DNA of 64,000 nucleotides from Dyella sp. BiH032 (GTDB lineage: Bacteria; Pseudomonadota; Gammaproteobacteria; Xanthomonadales; Rhodanobacteraceae), in the NCBI RefSeq assembly GCF_031954525.1, contig NZ_CP134867.1, forward strand, positions 1,798,001-1,862,000, read 5' to 3'. Position numbers and translations under genes: made by a program. This document shows positions 14,640 through 22,427 of the stretch, in pieces. The notes under the pieces are model-generated. The model had not been told where the DNA came from and searched no databases. It was given only the letters and a program-made list of their open reading frames with translations. How positions within the stretch are numbered: the stretch's first letter is position 1; each line of letters opens with the position of its first letter.

Positions 14640-16910
14640 ATGCGTTTCCCCGGCATGAAGACCCACCCTCGTAGGCAACTGCGTCGATGGCTGCTCGGCG
14701 GTCTGCTGGCATGCGTTTCCTTCGGTGCCTTTGCCGCCGACGCCTTCGACGTCGCCCCCGCGCGCGCCGCCTTGCAGCGATGGCTGCCCAGGCATGAGCG
14801 CCAGATCGTGCTGGTGGCGCTGGATGCGAGGCAGGGAGATCGCTACGTCATCCGCGGCCAGGCCGGCCGCGTCGAAGTGGCGGGAACCACGCCCGCCGTG
14901 CTGCTGGCCGGCGTGGAGGCGTATCTCGAACAGGTACCGCAGGTCAGCATCGGCTGGCCGGGCGACAGCCTGGCTCGGCTGCCGGCTACGCTTCCCGCAC
15001 CCGCGGCGCCGATCGGGAGCCGCGCGATCGTGCCGGACCGCTTCGCGCTGAACGATGTCGACGATGGCTACTCCGACGCCTATCTCGACTGGCCCGGCTG
15101 GCAGCGCAAGATCGATCTGCTGGCGCTGCGCGGCATCAACGAGGTGTTCGTGCCGGTGGGTGCCGAGGAGGTTTATCGGCGCACCTTCCGCGAGTTCGGC
15201 TATAGCGACGACGCCTTGCGCGCATGGATTCCCGCGCCCGCACACCAGCCATGGTGGCTGCTGCAGAACATGTCGGGGTTCGGCGGGCCGGTGTCCGCGC
15301 AGTTGTTCGATCAGCGCGCCGAGCTTGGCCGCCGCATCGCGGCGCGCCTGCGCGAGCTTGGCATGCAGCCGGTCTTTCCCGGCTACTTCGGCACGGTGCC
15401 GCCCGGTTTCGCCGCAAAGCAGCCGGGCGCCGCGTTGGTGCCGCAAGGCGAATGGGTGGGGTTCCAGCGGCCGGACTGGCTGGACCCGCGCGATCCCCAT
15501 TTCGCCAGGGTCGCCGCGGCGTTCTATCGCCACCAGCGCGAGCTGTTCGGCGACGCCGCGCTCTACAAGATGGATCTGTTGCACGAAGGCGGCCGCGCGG
15601 GTGACGTGCCGGTGGGCGATGCCGCGAAGAGCGTCTTCGCGGCGCTGGACCGGGCCCATCCCAGTGCTCGCTGGGTGCTGCTCGGTTGGCAGCGCAACCC
15701 GTCGCATGCGGTCGTGGATGCGGTGCCGCACGAACGTTTGTTGATCGTCGACGGACTGTCCGATCGTTACGACGGCATGGACCGCGAGCGCGACTGGAGT
15801 GGCGCGCCGTACGCGTTCGGCACCATTCCCAACTTCGGTGGCCACACCACGCTCGGCGCGAATGCCGGCGTGTGGCTGGCGCGTTTCGCGCAGTGGCGCG
15901 GCAAGGATGGCAGCCGGCTGCGCGGCATCGCCTACATGCCGGAAGGCAGCGGCACGGATCCGGCGGCTTATGCGCTGTTCACGGCGCTGGCGTGGACGCC
16001 GGTGCCGACCGATGCGCCTGGCTGGTTCGCGCATTACGCCGACAGCCGCTACGGTGGCGTCGACGCGCATGCGCGCGCGGCATGGCGCATCCTCGCGGCG
16101 ACCGCGTATGCAATGCCTTCGGGGGAGTGGTCGGAGCCGCAGGACAGTCTGTTCGGCGCGCGTCCCAGCCTCGATGTGCGCAGCGCCGCGACCTGGTCGC
16201 CGACGTCGGCACGCTACGACATGGCGCGCTTCGATGGCGCCGTGTGCGAGCTTTTGCAGGTCGCTCCCGCGCTGCGCGCGACCTCCGCCTATCGGCACGA
16301 TCTGGTCGACGTGACGCGCCAGGCGATCAGCAACCGCGCGCGCCAGCTTCTGCCGCGCATCAAGGCTGCGTACGACGCGAAGGATGCGCAGGCGTTGCGT
16401 GCGTTGACCACCGAGTGGCTGGACGACATGGCCCAGCTCGACCGCCTGCTGGCAACCGATCCGGACTTCCTGCTCGGCCGCTGGCTGATGCGCGCCAAGG
16501 CCGCGGCGCGCGACGACGCGGAAGCGGCGCAGCTGGAATACGACCAGCGCTCGCTCCTGGCCAGCTGGGGCGATCGTTCCGGCGCGGATCGGGGCGGGCT
16601 GCACGACTATGCCAATCGTGAGTTGGCGGGGCTGGTCGGTGGCCTTTACGCCGAGCGTTGGCGGCGGTTCTTCGCAGCGCTGCAGGACGGCTTGGCCGGC
16701 AAGGCCATGCCGCCGATCGATTGGTTTGCGATCGAGCAGCAGTGGTCCCGCTCAAGGGATAGCTTCGCTACCGAGGCCGTCGGCGATACCTGGCAGATCG
16801 CCGGAGAGGTGGCGCGCCTTTCGCGTCTTTGTCCGGCGCGCGATCCGGATCGCCGGCAGGCCGACGTCGGTGGGCGCGTCACTGCCGCTTGGAACGGAAG
16901 TAGCTGGTGA
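14640..16910 (+). CDS. GH89 alpha-N-acetylglucosaminidase (NAGLU-like)
   Basis: A 756-residue exported protein with a signal sequence ending near AFAAD. The three-domain NAGLU layout is visible: a small N-terminal domain (GVEAYLEQVPQVSIGW), a TIM barrel with YLDWPGWQRKIDLLALRGINEVF, WWLLQNMSGFGGPVS, PGYFGTVP, KMDLLHEGG and APYAFGTIPNFGGHTT, and a helical C-terminal domain from about 460. GH89 enzymes remove terminal alpha-GlcNAc, for example from heparan-type chains or gastric mucin. GGAGG upstream supports ATG 14640; MKTHP five codons later is an alternative. The 3-prime end overlaps the end of the convergent 16879-18483 gene by 32 bp. Confidence 0.9.
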   Translation: MRFPGMKTHPRRQLRRWLLGGLLACVSFGAFAADAFDVAPARAALQRWLPRHERQIVLVALDARQGDRYVIRGQAGRVEVAGTTPAVLLAGVEAYLEQVPQVSIGWPGDSLARLPATLPAPAAPIGSRAIVPDRFALNDVDDGYSDAYLDWPGWQRKIDLLALRGINEVFVPVGAEEVYRRTFREFGYSDDALRAWIPAPAHQPWWLLQNMSGFGGPVSAQLFDQRAELGRRIAARLRELGMQPVFPGYFGTVPPGFAAKQPGAALVPQGEWVGFQRPDWLDPRDPHFARVAAAFYRHQRELFGDAALYKMDLLHEGGRAGDVPVGDAAKSVFAALDRAHPSARWVLLGWQRNPSHAVVDAVPHERLLIVDGLSDRYDGMDRERDWSGAPYAFGTIPNFGGHTTLGANAGVWLARFAQWRGKDGSRLRGIAYMPEGSGTDPAAYALFTALAWTPVPTDAPGWFAHYADSRYGGVDAHARAAWRILAATAYAMPSGEWSEPQDSLFGARPSLDVRSAATWSPTSARYDMARFDGAVCELLQVAPALRATSAYRHDLVDVTRQAISNRARQLLPRIKAAYDAKDAQALRALTTEWLDDMAQLDRLLATDPDFLLGRWLMRAKAAARDDAEAAQLEYDQRSLLASWGDRSGADRGGLHDYANRELAGLVGGLYAERWRRFFAALQDGLAGKAMPPIDWFAIEQQWSRSRDSFATEAVGDTWQIAGEVARLSRLCPARDPDRRQADVGGRVTAAWNGSSW

Positions 16911-18483
16911 TATCCATGGCTACATCGCGTGGCGCCAGGTTGGATGGCTGGGGCGTGGTGGTGGTTGTCGTCGTGGACGGTACCGTCGGGTTCGATGGCG
17001 TGACCGGGACGATCGGCTGGAAAGCATGGGTCGGTACCTGCGGCGTGGGCACCGAAGACGAACTCAGCGGCGGTAGCGAGTGAAAGACAGGAAGCGGCTG
17101 CGTACCCGGCGAAGCGGTGGCGGGCAACGTCGGGAAGGCTAAAGAAGGCGTTGTGGGTACCGACACGGGCGGCAGATAGCCACCACCGCTGATCGACGCG
17201 CCAGGCGAGCTTTGTTCTTCCCGCAGTGGCGAGTGAGGGCGACCGGGTATGAGCTTGCGCTTCTTGTCTTTGAGGTCGCTCATGCCTTGCTGGGTGAGCT
17301 TCAATACGGTGGCCTGTTCGTTAGGCGATAGTGCGTCGAAGTACTCGTCGAGCTTGCGCTTGCCGTTGTTCCTCCGTTGCTCGTACTGCGTGCTGACGCC
17401 GGAGTCCTTGAGCTTGTCGGCGTTCTGCGCCGTGTTCGCGATCTGGCCGGGCGCGATGCTCATGAGGGTGATGCTGCCGGCGAGCACGCCCGCGACGCCC
17501 GGCGTCACGCCGGGTTCCTGCAGCGTGCGCACCACCTGGTGGCGCAGGAAGTCGTGCGCTTGCGCCTGTCCGGTGGTCTTCACGCCCGATCCGGTATGGC
17601 CGGCGCTCTTGCCGCCCGGCACGCTGAGGATGGTCTGCGCGGTATCCGTGCGTGCGCCGTCGCTGGCTTCCGCTACCGGCTTGACGTTCGTCTCCAGAAT
17701 GCTGGCGCCGGAGTAGCCGGTCAGTGCGGTGTTGGTGTTCCAGGACGGCAGCTCCGCCTTGCCGCCTTTCTTGACCTTGCGCCGCGACAGCATCCGCATG
17801 GTGTCGGTCGTGCCGAACGATTCGTGGTAGCCGCTGCTATGCCCGGATTGGGTAGGGTTGGAGGGAAACCGGAATTCGCCCTCGTCGATCGGCTTGGCTT
17901 GCACCACCTTGTCCGTGCCCAGAGGCCGAAAGCCGCCCGAGCTGGACTGCGATGCGGTCAAGGTCTTGTCCGACGAGGCGCTGTATTTGGGCATCGGTGA
18001 CAGTGTGGGCGGCGGGGGAGGCGACGAGAGCATGGGCGACAGCAGGCTCGGGGATGTCGTTGTGGTGGTCGTCGTCGTGTGGGTTCCGCCCGTTCCGCCG
18101 CCCTGAAGTGGCGGCATGGGCGAGAGCGGAGGCACCGTGGGCGAGTTGAGCGGCATCGGCGACAGCAGGGGCTGCGGGGGGACAAGGGTCGCAGGGGATA
18201 CGCTGCTCGGCGGGAACGGGGTGTGCAACAGCGCAAGAGGGGGCAGCGCGAAGGATGTCGGCTGGGTCGTCGTGGACACGGGCGGCGTCAGCGTGGGCCG
18301 GGGCGGCGGGGTGACGCCAGGCGAGCCGCCGGTGTTGGACGCGGCGGATGCGCGCGACGACGAGCGCGTGACGCGCCGCGACGTTTGCTGCATCTGGGTC
18401 AGCTGTTTCGAGCTGCCCTTCTTCCGCCCTCCGCCTCCGGAGCCTCCCGGCTGGCCGGACGATCCGCCCCCCGTTCCGTTCAT
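16879..18483 (-). CDS. unrecognised Pro/Ser/Thr-rich protein with NLS-like and PIP-box-like motifs
   Basis: A 534-residue protein of no family I recognise. Residues 1-170 are low complexity, rich in G, S, P and T, with repeated LSPMP words and a run of Thr. Residues about 185-420 look folded, and 420-520 are again P/S/T-rich. Basic clusters resembling nuclear localisation signals occur at SRRKVKK (233-239), KRKLDEYF (375-382) and KKRKLIP (407-413). The last 12 residues, MDITSYFRSKRQ, resemble a PCNA-interacting (PIP) box: an aliphatic residue, two residues, then two aromatics, with a basic tail as in p21. There is no signal peptide or membrane segment. It is transcribed against the glycosidase genes. 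A host-directed secreted effector is a hypothesis only. GGGGAG precedes the ATG. Confidence 0.7.
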   Translation of the reverse strand: MNGTGGGSSGQPGGSGGGGRKKGSSKQLTQMQQTSRRVTRSSSRASAASNTGGSPGVTPPPRPTLTPPVSTTTQPTSFALPPLALLHTPFPPSSVSPATLVPPQPLLSPMPLNSPTVPPLSPMPPLQGGGTGGTHTTTTTTTTSPSLLSPMLSSPPPPPTLSPMPKYSASSDKTLTASQSSSGGFRPLGTDKVVQAKPIDEGEFRFPSNPTQSGHSSGYHESFGTTDTMRMLSRRKVKKGGKAELPSWNTNTALTGYSGASILETNVKPVAEASDGARTDTAQTILSVPGGKSAGHTGSGVKTTGQAQAHDFLRHQVVRTLQEPGVTPGVAGVLAGSITLMSIAPGQIANTAQNADKLKDSGVSTQYEQRRNNGKRKLDEYFDALSPNEQATVLKLTQQGMSDLKDKKRKLIPGRPHSPLREEQSSPGASISGGGYLPPVSVPTTPSLAFPTLPATASPGTQPLPVFHSLPPLSSSSVPTPQVPTHAFQPIVPVTPSNPTVPSTTTTTTTPQPSNLAPRDVAMDITSYFRSKRQ

Positions 18484-18704
18484 CGCCCTGACTCCCCGAT
18501 CAAGGAGGTCGCAGGTTACCCGCGCCTACACTGGCTTGCGAGTGCCCGCCACGGTGGCAGCCGACTGCGATGGGCAGGTAGGGGCTAACATCGGCGATGG
18601 CCGGCCAGGGAGCGGCGCGCGCCGGTCAACCCGCGGTATTCGCCGGGCCCGGTCGCCAGGGAAAGCGCAGGCGACCTTGCCACTTCAATCTGCTGAGGAG
18701 ACCC

Positions 18705-20576
18705 ATGCAGCGAAGAGAATTCCTGCGCCTGAGCGCGCTCGTACCGCTGGGCGCGCTGAGCTCGCGCCTGGAGGCCGTGACCCTGCCGGCGCCGGGTGCG
18801 GAGCCCGTGCCGGATGGGCGTCCGCACCGGTTCGCGTTCGGCAAGCGGGCCTTCCTGCTCGACGGACGCGAGTTCCAGATCCGCAGCGGCGAGATGCATC
18901 CCATCCGGATACCGGCCGAGTACTGGACGCAGCGTATTCGCATGGCGAAGGCAATGGGCCTGAACACGGTAGCCATCTACCTGATGTGGAACGCGCTGGA
19001 GAAGGAACCGGGCGAGTTCGATTTCCACGGCGGCAACCGCGACTTCGTGCGTTTCATCCAGCTGTGCCGGCAGGAGGGCATGTGGGTGTACCTGCGGCCC
19101 GGTCCGTACGTCTGTGCGGAATGGGATTTCGGCGGGCTGCCGCCGTACCTGTTGCGCGAACCGGATATCCGCGTGCGCGACAAGGACGATCCGCGCTACA
19201 TGAAGGCGGTCGCCCGCTACATGGATGCCATCGCGCCGCGCATCGCGCCGCTGATGGCCGCGAAGGGCGGACCGATCCTGATGGTGCAGGTGGAGAACGA
19301 GTACGCCTCGTTCGGCGGCGACCTGGCCTACCTGGAAAAAATCCAGGCGATGTGGCGCGAGCGCGGCATCGAGGGACCGTTCTCGATCTCCGATGGCCTG
19401 GGCACGATCCAGAAGCAGAAGACCTACCTGCCCGGCGCCGCGCTGGGCCTGGACGGCGATACCGATTTCGCCGCGGCGCAGGCCATCGCCGGCGAGATGC
19501 CGGTGTGGGTGGGCGAGGGCTATCCCGGCTGGCTCACGCACTGGGGCGACAAGACCTTCCAGCGTGGCGATTATGCGGCGACGCTGAAGAAGCTGATGCG
19601 CGAGCGGCGCTCGTTCAATCTGTACGTGGTGCACGGCGGCACCAACTTCGGCTTCGGTGCGGGTGCCAACGCCGATGCGGACTACGGCAATTTCGAGCCG
19701 GCCATCACCAGCTACGACTACGGTGCGCCGATTGACGAGCGCGGTGAGGCAACCGCGGACTACCGGCAGTTCCGCCAGATCATCGGCGATTACTTGTCGC
19801 GGGCATTGCCCGAGGTGCCGGCGGCGCCGCCGGCGATGCGCGTGGCGAAGTTCGAGCTCAAGCCGCATGCCTCGCTGTGGGACAACCTGACGCCGGACCC
19901 GAAGACACTCGAGGACGGGCCCAAGGCGAACGAGCTGCTGCTCGGGCAGGACCACGGGCTGGTGCTGTACCGCACGATGTCGAAGCGCGGCGGTGTCTTA
20001 TCCATCGAGGGTGTGCGCGACTATGCCACGGTGTTCGGCGCCGGCCGCTATCTGGGTTATCTGTCGCGCGTGCAGAAGCCGGGCGTGAGCGACGCGAAGC
20101 AGATCGCCGTGCCGGAACCGCAGGCGCAGGATGGCGACGCGATCGAGATCCTGGTCGACAGCTTCGGCCACGTGGGCTACGGCCAGGCGATGGCGGACCG
20201 CAAGGGCATCGTGGGCGAGATCCGCCTGGACGGCGAGCCGCAGCGCTACTGGTCGGTGCATGGCTTTCCGCTCGATGAAACCTTTCTTGCCAGCCTGCGT
20301 CCGCTGTCCCGTGCGCCGGAGCGGCCGGCGGTGTTCTTCAAGGGAAGCGTGACGCTGGACAAGACAGCCGACACGTATCTGGACATGAGCGGCTGGGACA
20401 AGGGCTATGTCTGGGTGAACGGCCATCTGCTCGGACGCTATTGGCGCATCGGCCCGCAGCAGCGGCTGTTCTGCCCGGCCTCGTGGCTGAGGGCGGGCGA
20501 GAACGAAGTGCTGGTGTTCGATCTGCATCGAACCGAAGGCGGTGCCATCGAAGGACACGAGCGCTTGCACGGGTGA
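18705..20576 (+). CDS. exported GH35 beta-galactosidase
   Basis: A 623-residue enzyme of family GH35. After a Tat-like leader (RREFLRLSALVPLG) come the family landmarks: SGEMHPIRIP, NTVAIYLMWNALEKEPGEFDF, LRPGPYVCAEWDFGGLP, the acid/base Glu in VQVENEYASFGG (about 197) and the nucleophile Glu in WVGEGYPGWLTHWG (about 270). Beta-sandwich domains with KGYVWVNGHLLGRYW complete the protein. It removes terminal beta-galactose from oligosaccharides in the periplasm. ATG 18705 is preceded by GAGGAG; the upstream extension of the frame is intergenic. It lies across the effector-like gene from the other glycosidases and probably serves the same substrate. Confidence 0.92.
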   Translation: MQRREFLRLSALVPLGALSSRLEAVTLPAPGAEPVPDGRPHRFAFGKRAFLLDGREFQIRSGEMHPIRIPAEYWTQRIRMAKAMGLNTVAIYLMWNALEKEPGEFDFHGGNRDFVRFIQLCRQEGMWVYLRPGPYVCAEWDFGGLPPYLLREPDIRVRDKDDPRYMKAVARYMDAIAPRIAPLMAAKGGPILMVQVENEYASFGGDLAYLEKIQAMWRERGIEGPFSISDGLGTIQKQKTYLPGAALGLDGDTDFAAAQAIAGEMPVWVGEGYPGWLTHWGDKTFQRGDYAATLKKLMRERRSFNLYVVHGGTNFGFGAGANADADYGNFEPAITSYDYGAPIDERGEATADYRQFRQIIGDYLSRALPEVPAAPPAMRVAKFELKPHASLWDNLTPDPKTLEDGPKANELLLGQDHGLVLYRTMSKRGGVLSIEGVRDYATVFGAGRYLGYLSRVQKPGVSDAKQIAVPEPQAQDGDAIEILVDSFGHVGYGQAMADRKGIVGEIRLDGEPQRYWSVHGFPLDETFLASLRPLSRAPERPAVFFKGSVTLDKTADTYLDMSGWDKGYVWVNGHLLGRYWRIGPQQRLFCPASWLRAGENEVLVFDLHRTEGGAIEGHERLHG

Positions 20577-20603
20577 CCTGCGGACCCGTGCCCGTGTCGC
20601 GCT

Positions 20604-22283
20604 TCAAGGGAACAGTTGGTAGGAGAATGTCAGGTCGTAGCGGGTGTGCCGCGCCAGGTTGTCCTGCGTGCGGTCGCCCACCGGCTGTGCCGCCGATATG
20701 TCCACTGTGTAGTGCTTGCCGTCGGTCAAGCGCAGTCCGAGCGCCGCGGTCTGCAAGGTGTCGGTGAGCGGCCGCGCGCCGTTGAGGTATACGCGGGCCA
20801 TCTGGCCCATCGCATACGGTGTGAGCAGCTTGAGCCATTTGGCATCCACCTTGAACGGCCGGTTGAGTTCGAGCGACGCGCCCCATCCGCTGTCGCCCGA
20901 GACCGCGCCCGGGTCGTAGCCGAGGCCGAAGCGCGGGCCGCCGAAACTGATCTGCTCATTGGACGGCAAGTGATAGTGGCTGTACTGGCCGAGCACGTTG
21001 GCGACGGTCACCAGGTGCGCCGGCCAGCTGTCGCTCTGCATGGCGTTGAGGCTGTAGCGGGTAAAGCGCAGGTCGATGGGATTGACCGCGAGCGCGCCGG
21101 GGACATTGGTGGTGGCGCGGTTGCTGGCGCCCATGGCATCCAGGCCCTGCGCCACGCCGAAGCCGAGCTTGCGCGTGCGTTTCTCGGTCACCTGGGTGAA
21201 GTCCAGTTCCGCATGCAGCACGCGCGTATCGGTCTTCAGCGCGAGTTGCGCGCCATTGGTCCGGACGAGGTAATGGTCGCTCTGGTGCGAACCGTAGACG
21301 CCCCCGCCGAGCACCAGGCTGCGGCGGCTGCTCAGCAGCAGCGGATAGCTCAGGCTCAGGTCGAGCCGGTCCTGGGTGAGGCGCTGGCGCAGGTAGGACG
21401 GCAGCTGGCGGCTGATATCCGGGTCGCCATAGAAATGCGACGCGCCGATGCGTCCCATCAGGCCGCCCGAGCCGAGCATCTGCGCATAACCGGCGCTGTA
21501 GAAGTGCTGCTCCGTGCGGCCGGCCGGATACAGCGCGGAGGCGGTGAGCTGCTCGGCCAGCGGCGTCATGCCGTTGAGCGTGCCGGTGAGCAGGCCCTGC
21601 ACGCCCGGGTGGTTCACGTCGATGCCCGCGCTCGCGTCGTAGCGCTGGCGCGTGACGTCCAGCTTCAGGCGCGTGGCGCCGTCGGTGGTGGTGGGCGCGG
21701 GAATGTCCGCCTTGATCTTGGCGCCGGGCAGCATGCCGAGCGTCTGGATGTAGCGCTCGAAGGTACTGCGGCGCAGCGGTCGGTCCGCGGTGATGTGGCT
21801 GGCGATCGCGCGGATCTTCCGCTCCATGTTGCCGGGTGAGCCGGCGACGTTTACTTCGGCGACGTAGCCTTCGACGACGCTCACCTGGACGACACCGTCC
21901 TTGAAATCTTGCGCGGGTACGAAGCAGAACGACAGCGCGTAATCATGATCCTGGTAAAGCTTGGTGCAGGCATCTGCGGCGGCGACGAGGTCGGCGATGC
22001 GCACGGTCTTGCCGGTGAGCGGCTTGAACAGCGCGGCTACCTGGTCGAACGGCACGGAGTGGACGCCGCCGATGTCGATGCGAGTCGGCGTGAGCGTGAG
22101 AGCCATCAGCGCCGCCAACTGATCGTTGCGCTGTTTCTCCACGTTGAAAGTGACGCTGGGCGGCGCCGCGGGCGTCTCCACGCGGGGCAGGGTCTGCAAG
22201 GGATTGGCGACCGGGGCGCGGCTTTGTGCCCAACCCGTGGTCGATGTCACGGCGGCGGTGGCGAACACCAACCATTTCCTCAT
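20604..22283 (-). CDS. TpsB-type outer-membrane transporter (ShlB/FhaC/HecB family)
   Basis: A 559-residue protein with a signal peptide (ends GWAQ). One clear POTRA-like domain lies at about 62-150 (IDIGGVHSVPFDQVAALF to VVEGYVAEVNV), and a second segment runs to about 220. A 16-strand barrel follows, ending SYQLFP. The loop-6 region reads GGPRFGLGYDPG, where related proteins normally carry an Arg before the Gly-Tyr; Leu stands there instead. TpsB proteins export a partner across the outer membrane. The only candidate partner is the glycine-rich lipoprotein encoded 144 bp upstream on the same strand, which has no canonical TPS domain. Confidence 0.87.
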   Translation of the reverse strand: MRKWLVFATAAVTSTTGWAQSRAPVANPLQTLPRVETPAAPPSVTFNVEKQRNDQLAALMALTLTPTRIDIGGVHSVPFDQVAALFKPLTGKTVRIADLVAAADACTKLYQDHDYALSFCFVPAQDFKDGVVQVSVVEGYVAEVNVAGSPGNMERKIRAIASHITADRPLRRSTFERYIQTLGMLPGAKIKADIPAPTTTDGATRLKLDVTRQRYDASAGIDVNHPGVQGLLTGTLNGMTPLAEQLTASALYPAGRTEQHFYSAGYAQMLGSGGLMGRIGASHFYGDPDISRQLPSYLRQRLTQDRLDLSLSYPLLLSSRRSLVLGGGVYGSHQSDHYLVRTNGAQLALKTDTRVLHAELDFTQVTEKRTRKLGFGVAQGLDAMGASNRATTNVPGALAVNPIDLRFTRYSLNAMQSDSWPAHLVTVANVLGQYSHYHLPSNEQISFGGPRFGLGYDPGAVSGDSGWGASLELNRPFKVDAKWLKLLTPYAMGQMARVYLNGARPLTDTLQTAALGLRLTDGKHYTVDISAAQPVGDRTQDNLARHTRYDLTFSYQLFP

Positions 22284-22388
22284 GGATGACGCTCCTTTCT
22301 TTGTCGCTTGTCGCGTGCTGGCACACCCGGGCGGCGGACGCGCTCAGCCGTCCCGTCGTCTCGGGGGACATGCCATGCAGGGCTCATG

Positions 22389-22418
22389 CGAAGAGGCGGC
22401 CCTGCGGCCGCCTCTTCG
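22389..22418 (-). terminator. 13-bp hairpin between lipoprotein and tpsB genes
   Basis: The arms CGAAGAGGCGGCC (22389-22401) and GGCCGCCTCTTCG (22406-22418) pair perfectly around a CTGC loop, 10 bp after the lipoprotein gene ends. No U-run follows on the minus strand. It is more likely a partial terminator or mRNA-stabilising stem that lowers tpsB expression relative to its partner than a full terminator. Confidence 0.6.
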
Positions 22419-22427
22419 TCACACGGC

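Noticed and set aside
10215..16604. A 2129-codon open frame on the minus strand
   Set aside because: It is the antisense shadow of the TonB receptor, phosphoesterase and GH89 genes, which have clear domains and ribosome sites; the shadow is Arg/Ala/His-rich without domains.
18484..18704. A plant-inducible (TTCG-N16-TTCG) or other effector promoter upstream of the 16879-18483 gene
   Set aside because: I looked in the 220-bp divergent gap and noticed no such pair. AAGGAGGT on the plus strand there has no start codon after it.
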